NCBI RefSeq assembly: GCF_003144095.1
Contig: NZ_NSKH01000001.1
Coordinates: forward strand, 1 to 53,355
DNA: 53,355 bases
DNA from: Streptomyces sp. ICBB 8177
Lineage (GTDB): Bacteria > Actinomycetota > Actinomycetes > Streptomycetales > Streptomycetaceae
Reading direction: 5' to 3'
Below the pieces are notes generated by a model, which was not told the origin of the DNA, did no database searches, and saw only the letters and a list, made by a program, of their open reading frames with translations. This document shows, piece after piece, positions 47,393 through 53,355 of the stretch. Positions within the stretch are counted from its first letter, which is position 1. Each line of letters starts with the position of its first letter. The translations under genes were made by a program, and so were the position numbers.

Positions 47393-48346
47393 TCACTGGG
47401 GTGTGTGGGACGTTCGCGTGGGGGGCCACCGGGGTGGGCAAGAGGTGCGGACTCGCGGCCGGGGTGCCGCCGGCGGTGCGGTCCTGGGGCTGGAGGAGGC
47501 GTGTCCGGCGCTGGGCGTTGTGGGATCCGGGGGCTGGGCCGTGATGCGCAGGAAGGAACATTGCTTGGTGATCGGGTTCAGCACCGCGACTTTCAGCGGG
47601 GTGCGGGCGGCGGCCTGGATGCGGGCCAGCCAGGTCTGGCCGGGGACCAGGATGGTCAGCTCGGCCGGCCACTGGGCGAGTGCCTGGGGATCGGGGCACA
47701 CCACACCGGCGAGGGTGAACGCGCGGCCCGGGCGGGGCCTGCTGTAGACGAGCAGGCCGTTGCCGTGGGCGGGGCTCTGCACGCCGTACTCGACCGGTTT
47801 GCCGGATGCGCTGCGGAGCAGTTGCGTGAAGGCGGGCCACAGGTGGGCGTCTATTGCGGCGTGTTCGAGGAAGGCGGCCAGACGTTCCTGCTCGGCCTGC
47901 CGTTCCTGGGCCCGCTGCAGGGCGTCTTCAAGGCACCGTTCGGCGGCGGCGGCCCGCGCCGCGGCCGCCCGGCGGGCCTGCTCGGCCGCCCGGGCACGTG
48001 CGGCGGCCTCGGCTTCCGCCTCCATCCGGGCGCGGGCGGCCGCCAGTTGCACGTACGCGTCGGCCGTCCACCACACCGTGCCGCCCGGGCCGGTATGAGG
48101 GTGCACCCGCCCTTGGAGGATCCACCGGATGGCATCGCCGAGCGGGCATGTGATGTGGGTCTGCCGGTGGCCCGTCGCTGGCCTCAGCGTCCCTGGGCAG
48201 GGCAGCGGCGGCGACGAGACTGCCGCTGCCGTCGCACGATGCCGGCCCACCCCCTCGGCGCGCAGGACACGCAGCGCCGCCTGAGCGGTGTCCCCGGGGG
48301 AGGGTGCACTGCTCCTTGGGGCTGCGCACGGCAGGCCGCCGTTCAC
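47393..48346 (-). CDS. hypothetical protein with Ala/Arg-rich coiled coil
   Basis: 317 residues from GTG 48346; the actual start may be further in. A segment CPLGDAIRWILQGRVHPHTG is followed by a long coiled coil (RARMEAEAEAAARARAAEQA, LEDALQRAQERQAEQERLAA). A folded region (HLWPAFTQLLRSASGKPVEY, NGLLVYSRPRPGRAFTLAGV) and a disordered basic tail come next. No family recognised. It converges with DUF6308 (62-base gap) and lies downstream of a small HTH-like gene on the same strand. Confidence 0.55.
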   Translation of the reverse strand: MNGGLPCAAPRSSAPSPGDTAQAALRVLRAEGVGRHRATAAAVSSPPLPCPGTLRPATGHRQTHITCPLGDAIRWILQGRVHPHTGPGGTVWWTADAYVQLAAARARMEAEAEAAARARAAEQARRAAAARAAAAERCLEDALQRAQERQAEQERLAAFLEHAAIDAHLWPAFTQLLRSASGKPVEYGVQSPAHGNGLLVYSRPRPGRAFTLAGVVCPDPQALAQWPAELTILVPGQTWLARIQAAARTPLKVAVLNPITKQCSFLRITAQPPDPTTPSAGHASSSPRTAPPAAPRPRVRTSCPPRWPPTRTSHTPQ

Positions 48347-48463
48347 CCGGCCACAGCCGGCCGGCCAGCATCTGCCGCCTGAAGGCCTGCGGCGGATCCG
48401 CTGGCAGGCAGGCAGCAGGGCAAGGGACCGAAGTCGGCAGCGGCGTGGCGTCGGCCGCCGTGG

Positions 48464-48877
48464 TCACCGACTGCCGGCGGTGTCGCGGCGGGGCCGGTTC
48501 GGTTCCCGGCCGATCTGCGCGGCGACGTGCCTGATCTCCGCCTCGCCGTAGGCGGTGCGCACTCCGGAGGGGCTGTATCCGGCGTGGCGGGCGAGTTCCT
48601 CCAGTTGGTAGGGGCGGCTGCCGTGGAACTCCCTCCCGTAGGCCAGCAGTTGCCGGATCCGGGCGTCCACGGCCTCCTTCTGCGCCTTCAGGTCGTCCAG
48701 CGCCAGCAGCAGCGGGTCCGTCTCGAGCTCCTGGCTCGCGGCCTCCAGGCCGAGGGCGTCGTTGCTGCGCTGCTCCGCCACCTGTTCGCAGGCGTCGGCG
48801 TAGCAGTCCTCGGGGGTGACGGTGCCGGGTTCGGGCATGGGGTGGCGCAGGGCGGCCAGTTCTTCAAGCGGATGCAT
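48464..48877 (-). CDS. putative small DNA-binding protein with autoregulatory operators
   Basis: 137 residues from ATG 48877 (MHPLEELAALRHPMPEPGTV). A long helix (DPLLLALDDLKAQKEAVDAR) precedes YQLEELARHAGYSPSGVRTA, a likely HTH, and a basic end. Two palindromic boxes lie between 48880 and 48912 directly upstream of the start, which fits self-repression. The role in the region is unknown; it is upstream of the coiled-coil gene. Confidence 0.6.
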   Translation of the reverse strand: MHPLEELAALRHPMPEPGTVTPEDCYADACEQVAEQRSNDALGLEAASQELETDPLLLALDDLKAQKEAVDARIRQLLAYGREFHGSRPYQLEELARHAGYSPSGVRTAYGEAEIRHVAAQIGREPNRPRRDTAGSR

Positions 48878-48879
48878 GG

Positions 48880-48912
48880 TGCGATCATCGCAACTATTTG
48901 CGATGGTCGCAA
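48880..48912 (-). promoter_or_regulatory. duplicated palindromic operator TTGCGA-N3-TCGCAA
   Basis: TGCGATCATCGCAA (48880-48893) and TTGCGATGGTCGCAA (48898-48912) are two copies of one inverted repeat, centred about 19 bases apart and placed 3-35 bases before the gene at 48877. The AT-rich CTATT between them is probably part of the promoter. Two in-phase sites suggest cooperative binding by a dimeric repressor, possibly the adjacent gene product. Confidence 0.65.
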
Positions 48913-49052
48913 TAGGCTGGCAGAGGACAGGGCGAGGAAGACATGGGCGGGCGGGGCAGGAAGCCCGGCGCGGGTCGACGAGTTCTACGCCCACGCCGTC
49001 GTGCGCAGGTACGACCCGGAGGGCGGCCTGGGCACCCCGCAAACACAGGCAG

Positions 49053-51731
49053 TCATGCCCACTCAACCCCCAGCTCCGCGAGGGCAGCGCGCTGCTCCTG
49101 AGTGAGCTTGTCGCGGCGGGCCTTGGTGTTGGAGATCCACACGCCCAGCTTCACGGCCACCGGCTCGGCCTCGTCGTCGACGACGATTTCTTCGCTGTGC
49201 GCGCGTGGAACCGGCCTGCCCGCGCCTTCCCGCTCGATCCACTGGGCGAGGGCCCTCACACCGCGTTGGAAGGCCGCTGACGCCTTCCCTGATGCCTTGC
49301 CGTTCTTGATGGCTGGTGCCTGGGTGGGCCGTTCAGCGGGCTTCACACCGAGCTCGGACAGCCGCTGCTGCTGCTCTTCGGACAGCTCCGCCCAGGATTT
49401 CGCCTGTCGCTGGAGCCACTGTCCGAGGTCGTCGCCTTCGAAGAGCACACCGGGCTGGATGTCGGGTAGGAAACCGTGGGGTTCGTCGGCTGCGAGGTCG
49501 GAGAGGATGCGGTAGTGGCGTTGCCAGTCCAGCGGCCACGGGCAATCCCAGTCCGGGTCGATCTGAGCGAGCTGAGCAGCGCGGGCCGCGGCACGCTCGG
49601 GATCTTTCCCGAGGCCGCCCATCCTGCGGAGGTTGGCCATGTGCTGCCCGACGGGGATCAAGCTGTCTCCTGCACCTTGGCTCGCCCCCTCGCCCCAGAG
49701 AGCGTCCTGCCTCGGTGCGAGGTGCCCACGTGCACGGCGGTAGGAGCGGAGAGCGGCGAGCTTGTTCTCCCACGCCTCCTCACCCGGCTCCCACACCATC
49801 CCGGCCTCGGGCGCGTCCAGCAGCTCCTTGCGCCGTTCCTCCAGCTCTCCGGCTCGCAGTGCCTTGCGCTGCTGGTGCACCCACCTCCCAAGGGGAAAAT
49901 TTTTCGTGACGCCGACTTCGGTCTCGGTGTCGTAGGGCACGGCGTAGAGGCCGCTGATCTCGTTCTCGGCCCGCCAGCGGATGAGGGCCTGGTAGCCCTC
50001 CAGCCACACCAGTGAGTCCGGCCGGTACACCCGGGTACGCAGGAAGGCCGCGATGGTGGCCGCGTCGCGGGGGGTGGAGAAGTGGAGCAGGGCGGATTCG
50101 GCGGCGGCCTGGGTGTCGTCGTGCTCCTGGTCCTCGCCGTCGCCTTCGCCGCCGGCGCCGACGATCCGGCCTTCTTCGTCGCGCTGCCCGTGGACCGTGC
50201 GGGCGTGCTTGCTGCGGGTGAGGGCGCGGGAGGCGAGCTGTTCGACCAGGCGTTCGTCATGCGAGCGCAGGCCCTGGAGCACGGCCACGAGCGGCTTGAA
50301 GCTCGCGCTGGCCACCATGTCGGTCGGGTCCTCGCCGGGCTCCAGGAAGACCGGCACGATGATCCTGGCGATTTTCGTGCTGCCGTCGCGGTTCAGCCGG
50401 AGGGCGCGGCCGATGTTCTGCACGATCTCCACCTGGGAGCCGCGGGTGTCGGCGAAGCAGATGGCCTCGACCCCGCGTTCGCCGGTGATGTCGACCCCTT
50501 CCCCGAGGACGCGGCAGCTGGCGAGGAAGGCGCGGTGGACCCGGCGCCCGGCGGCGTCGATGCCGTTGGCGAACTGGCGCAGTACCTCGCGCCGCTCGGT
50601 CATGAGGTGGTCGCCGCACAGCCACGCGGACCAGACCCGGTCCGGGAGTACGTGGCGGCCAGGCTCGAGCTCGTAGAAGTGCGCGTCGATCGACGACGCG
50701 GGGAGCCGATCGGCGGCCGCCAGGTCCCCGTCGGTGGCGTCGTTGGCGTATAGCTCGGCCGCCGTTTCCGGCAGCTTCTCCGCGAACGCGGCTGCCTCCT
50801 CCACCTTCTGGTGGAAGGTCATGACGGTGCGCAGGTTCCACCTCGCCGCGTGCTCGAGGAGCGCGGTCTGCAGGAGCGCCAGGCGCCGGCCCCGCTGCGC
50901 CTCCTCCGATTCCCCGACGACCGGGGAAGGGTCGCGGATCTCCAGCACGTCGATCTCGAACCCCGCGAGGATGCCACGCTCGACCGCCTCCGAGAGCCCA
51001 AGCTCGGCAAGCCACGGCCCGTAGGTCTGCGAGTCCTGGCCCATCGATGCCAGCTCCAGCTCCTTGCCCTCCGCGCCCTTCTGCGGCCGGGGTGAGGCGA
51101 GGATGCGCGGGGTGGCGGTGAGGTAGAGCCGGAAGTCGGCGGGGATGCGGGCGTTGTCGTGGATGGCCGCCCATGGACGACCGAGATCGCCTGCGGTCGA
51201 GTGGGCTTCGTCCACGATGGCGAGGTCGAAGCCTGCCATCTGCTGGCCGTAGAGCCGCTCCCCGCCCGCCAGAGCGGCCTCCAGCGGCCTACGGACGTTT
51301 CCCTGACCGAACGGGTCCTCCGGGTCCTCGCGGTCCACGAGGGAGGCGTACGTGGCGAACACGACCACCGGCCCGGACCTGGCCCACAGCGCCAGCTGGA
51401 TCGCGTTGGTGGTGGTGCGCACCCCCAGTTCGTTCAGGACCGGGTCGTTCTCCAGCGAGCACACCGCGACCATGGGCGCGCGATGCCCCACCAGGCGCCA
51501 TGCCTGGGCGGTCTGCACGAGCAGGTCGAGGGTCGGCACGGTGACCAGGATCCGGCCGCTGGGGAAGCACTCCAGCGCGCACGCGGCAGCCGTGATGGTC
51601 TTGCCCGACCCGGTCGCGGACACGATCGTGCCCCTCGCACCCTCCGGCGGCACCGGTGATCTTGCAGGGAATCCGACCCATTTACGGAACCGTGATTTCT
51701 GTTCCACCTGGTGTTCTCGGAGCTGAATCAA
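49053..51731 (-). CDS. ttrA: telomere-associated SF2 helicase (TtrA-like), right copy
   Basis: 892 residues from ATG 51731 (MIQLREHQVEQKSRFRKWV). Walker A ATGSGKT is at 39-45, DEAH lies at about 174-177, and QNIGRALR is retained. It matches the left copy (952-3618) almost throughout. Differences cluster in the N-terminal 15 residues, around the variable RSKHARTVHGQRDEEGR region, and in a short insert GASQGAGDSLIPV near 690. The gene points away from the telomere end, as its partner does. It overlaps the upstream gene stop (51728-51731, ATGA). Confidence 0.85.
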   Translation of the reverse strand: MIQLREHQVEQKSRFRKWVGFPARSPVPPEGARGTIVSATGSGKTITAAACALECFPSGRILVTVPTLDLLVQTAQAWRLVGHRAPMVAVCSLENDPVLNELGVRTTTNAIQLALWARSGPVVVFATYASLVDREDPEDPFGQGNVRRPLEAALAGGERLYGQQMAGFDLAIVDEAHSTAGDLGRPWAAIHDNARIPADFRLYLTATPRILASPRPQKGAEGKELELASMGQDSQTYGPWLAELGLSEAVERGILAGFEIDVLEIRDPSPVVGESEEAQRGRRLALLQTALLEHAARWNLRTVMTFHQKVEEAAAFAEKLPETAAELYANDATDGDLAAADRLPASSIDAHFYELEPGRHVLPDRVWSAWLCGDHLMTERREVLRQFANGIDAAGRRVHRAFLASCRVLGEGVDITGERGVEAICFADTRGSQVEIVQNIGRALRLNRDGSTKIARIIVPVFLEPGEDPTDMVASASFKPLVAVLQGLRSHDERLVEQLASRALTRSKHARTVHGQRDEEGRIVGAGGEGDGEDQEHDDTQAAAESALLHFSTPRDAATIAAFLRTRVYRPDSLVWLEGYQALIRWRAENEISGLYAVPYDTETEVGVTKNFPLGRWVHQQRKALRAGELEERRKELLDAPEAGMVWEPGEEAWENKLAALRSYRRARGHLAPRQDALWGEGASQGAGDSLIPVGQHMANLRRMGGLGKDPERAAARAAQLAQIDPDWDCPWPLDWQRHYRILSDLAADEPHGFLPDIQPGVLFEGDDLGQWLQRQAKSWAELSEEQQQRLSELGVKPAERPTQAPAIKNGKASGKASAAFQRGVRALAQWIEREGAGRPVPRAHSEEIVVDDEAEPVAVKLGVWISNTKARRDKLTQEQRAALAELGVEWA

Positions 51732-52291
51732 AAGAGCTCTCCCGGCTCGGGAAGGACCTGTTTGACAGAAGCGATGCGGTGTCCGCCGCGCTGGTAGAGG
51801 CCGCCGTCTCTTCCGTGGATGGCCCAGGCTCTCGCGGCCGCTTCATCGGGGGATGCGGCCATCAGGTGGACGGTGGGGGCGGGCATGTCCAGACGAGAGC
51901 GGCCAGCGGACCGGGCGTCGATCCGGTAGACGCGGTGCCGCGAGATCTCCGGAGCCGCGTTCCCGGACCACTCAGCTTCCACCACGTCCGTCATCAACCG
52001 CTGCAGACGCTGCTCTTCGTAGCGGAGAGCACGCGAGTCGCGGCACGGCGCGTACGTGGCCATCTGCTCCGCGTCCATGAGAGCAGCGATCCGTTCCCAC
52101 TGAAGGCGTCGCCGTTCCGCGATGAACAACTCGCTCAAGGGATGCGGTTCTGCAGAGCGCGTTCGTGCGCGCCCGGCGCGTTCCTGTGCCAGGCATACCT
52201 GCGCGCCCACCTGCTGTCGATCGAGTCCGGCAGCTTTCGCGACCACCCCGAGCCGGGCAAGCTCATGCGGAAGATACTCGTAGATCAACAC
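51728..52291 (-). CDS. hypothetical protein coupled to right ttrA
   Basis: 187 residues from ATG 52291 (MLIYEYLPHELARLGVVAKA). An HTH-like stretch (ELARLGVVAKAAGLDRQQVG) opens it, and a middle helix (RRRLQWERIAALMDAEQMAT) plus a C-terminal beta-like part (GLYQRGGHRIASVKQVLPEP) follow. Its stop overlaps the ttrA ATG. No family recognised. The left ttrA has a different, frameshifted gene in the same upstream position. Confidence 0.6.
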   Translation of the reverse strand: MLIYEYLPHELARLGVVAKAAGLDRQQVGAQVCLAQERAGRARTRSAEPHPLSELFIAERRRLQWERIAALMDAEQMATYAPCRDSRALRYEEQRLQRLMTDVVEAEWSGNAAPEISRHRVYRIDARSAGRSRLDMPAPTVHLMAASPDEAAARAWAIHGRDGGLYQRGGHRIASVKQVLPEPGELF

Positions 52292-52443
52292 GCAAACCGC
52301 TCCCCACCGGGTGTCTCTGAATTACGCCAATGCTACATGCTGCATCACATTGAGATGTAGACGTGCGAGACGCCCCGGAAAGCCTCCTGCACAAGATTCC
52401 TTCCGCCCTGATGGTCGTGGCACATCGGGGTACACGGCCCCGC

Positions 52444-52722
52444 ATGGCACCGATGACCGAACGCATCCAGTTCCTGCGGGCCGTGCGGCAGCTGCACCGC
52501 GTCCGCTCCTTCTACGCCGCGGGTGTCCTGCTGTGGGCGGCCTCCGCTGCCTGGACCGGCTGGCAGGCCCCCGGGAGCCGGCAGATGTGGGTATCTGTCC
52601 TCCTCCTGGCCGTCTTCACCGGTCTCCTCGCCACCGCCAGCCTGTCCTTGCGGCGTCTCGCAGTCCCCGCGCATCACGCCGCCCCGCACAAGGCGGCACA
52701 TACCCGCCACGCCCACGCCTGA
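52444..52722 (+). CDS. small two-helix membrane protein
   Basis: 92 residues from ATG 52444 (or 52453, MTERIQFLRAVRQLHRVRSF). Two membrane helices are visible: YAAGVLLWAASAAWTGW and MWVSVLLLAVFTGLLATASL. The tail is His/Ala-rich (HHAAPHKAAHTRHAHA), a possible metal-binding end. This type of gene is common next to Streptomyces telomeres. Function unknown. Confidence 0.65.
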   Translation: MAPMTERIQFLRAVRQLHRVRSFYAAGVLLWAASAAWTGWQAPGSRQMWVSVLLLAVFTGLLATASLSLRRLAVPAHHAAPHKAAHTRHAHA

Positions 52723-52835
52723 GGACCCGTCAGCCTGCCTGCACGAACCGGCCGGAGCACTTCGGAGGCGCCGCCCATGTCTGTGGGGGCGGTGGCCGGG
52801 CATACGGGGTTCACTTCCTATGAGAGGGGCTCGTC

Positions 52836-53003
52836 ATGCTCGGCATAGTCGCGGCAGTGCTGTTCTTTATCGCGTTCCTCATCAACGCGGCCGAGATCAG
52901 CACCAATCACACGTTCTCGTCAGTCAACGTCATGCTCCTGGGGCTAACCGCGCTGGCCCTGCACGTTGCGGGAATCGGTAGTACTTGGTCCCGTAGACGC
53001 TGA
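52836..53003 (+). CDS. small two-helix membrane protein (55 aa), last gene before telomere
   Basis: ATG 52836, preceded by GAGAGGGG, opens a 55-residue frame: MLGIVAAVLFFIAFLINAAE, a short loop (STNHTFSSVN) and VMLLGLTALALHVAGI, ending SRRR with TGA at 53001-53003. Two membrane helices and a basic end suggest both termini are inside. Similar tiny membrane proteins are found near Streptomyces telomeres; role unknown. Confidence 0.7.
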   Translation: MLGIVAAVLFFIAFLINAAEISTNHTFSSVNVMLLGLTALALHVAGIGSTWSRRR

Positions 53004-53016
53004 TCCGGCGGCAAGC

Positions 53017-53355
53017 CCCAGAACCCGCAGGGGTCAGCCGGAGGACAGCCCACCCCCCACCCTTGCTGCTGCTCGGGCCGTAGGCCCGTTGGCCCGCCCC
53101 GCGCAGCGGGGCCGGCCTTTGTGGCGCGAAGCGCCACCCGGTGACCGGAGCGCAGCGGAGGCACCGGGTGGGGGGCGCAGCCCCCTCCGCTCCGGGAGCG
53201 CAGCGGACGGAGCGTCACCCGCCTTGCTGCGCAAGGCGGGTGCGCTGACCGCGCAGCGGTCAGCCAGCGCTCCCGCGGAGCGGGAGCGCAACACTCGTGC
53301 GCAGCACGGGTGTTCGCTTGCATCGCGCGCAGCGCGATGGGACCCGCTCCGCGGG
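53017..53355. repeat. right telomere (archetypal Streptomyces-type palindromes)
   Basis: Read from the end inwards, the palindromes are CCCGCGGAGCGGG (53343-53355), CATCGCGC-GCA-GCGCGATG (53321-53339), ACACTCGTGC-GCA-GCACGGGTGT (53291-53313, one mismatch), GCGCTCCCGC-GGA-GCGGGAGCGC (53267-53289) and GCTGACCGC-GCA-GCGGTCAGC (53244-53264). CACCCGCCTTGC-TGC-GCAAGGCGGGTG (53216-53242) and further nested repeats down to about 53080 follow. The GCA/GGA loops closed by G:C are the telomere hallmark, needed for folding the 3' overhang. The last base appears to be the true end. Confidence 0.92.

Overview
The window reads as high-GC actinobacterial DNA, almost certainly a Streptomyces linear replicon. 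The last bases (53017-53355) form the nested, loop-closed palindromes of a Streptomyces telomere and end in the palindrome that caps archetypal telomeres. The first ~130 bases are also consecutive hairpins, of different sequence. A large helicase gene of the telomere-associated TtrA type lies just inside each end, in inverted orientation (952-3618 + and 49053-51731 -). A tap/tpg-like operon (17134-14786 -) could supply telomere-binding and terminal proteins. I infer that the window may be a complete, or nearly complete, ~53 kb linear plasmid with unlike ends, or a rearranged chromosome end. I recognise no replication initiator and no parA/parB.

Layout. 1-3.7 kb: left terminal hairpins, a frameshifted gene and ttrA. 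3.7-7.3 kb: a three-gene operon on the minus strand (PD-(D/E)xK nuclease, small middle component, Rad50-like ATPase with zinc hook) that fits the ABC three-component (ABC-3C) defence class. 7.8-12.1 kb: transposition scar tissue with two remnants of one IS5-type element, a broken integrase, an intact 931 bp IS427-like element and decayed DNA. 12.1-14.6 kb: two short-chain dehydrogenases and an XRE regulator. 14.8-17.2 kb: tpg-like and tap-like genes. 17.3-29.3 kb: a PucR-type regulator, then a tightly packed protein-repair operon (dnaK, grpE, dnaJ/cbpA, cbpM-like, clpB, zinc-ribbon thioredoxin, UBP zinc finger, cNMP-domain/thioredoxin-reductase-like fusion, decayed hsp20). 29.5-33.3 kb: a DUF1931 histone-fold protein, a FUSC membrane protein and a DNA ligase fragment. 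33.3-37.1 kb: an IS5-family transposase, then RacP-like, DUF6192, zinc-ribbon and small membrane protein genes (possible maintenance module), and a TniB fragment. 37.3-39.5 kb: a putative immunity gene beside the tail of a NucA/NucB-type DNase gene cut by an IS256-family element. 39.6-46.2 kb: a minus-strand cluster of a PD-(D/E)xK protein, a 761 aa protein of no recognised family, a DUF559 nuclease-helicase fusion and a small protein, which is the best candidate for an undescribed system. 46.6-53.0 kb: DUF6308, two unknown genes (one with a duplicated palindromic operator), the right ttrA with a coupled upstream gene, and two small membrane proteins next to the telomere.

How the parts may work together: Tap/Tpg and TtrA would serve replication or transfer of linear ends; the nuclease/ATPase clusters next to the ends look like anti-phage or anti-plasmid modules; the chaperone/thioredoxin operon resembles a portable stress-tolerance cargo. 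The many IS elements and truncated genes at module borders indicate assembly by repeated transposition and recombination.
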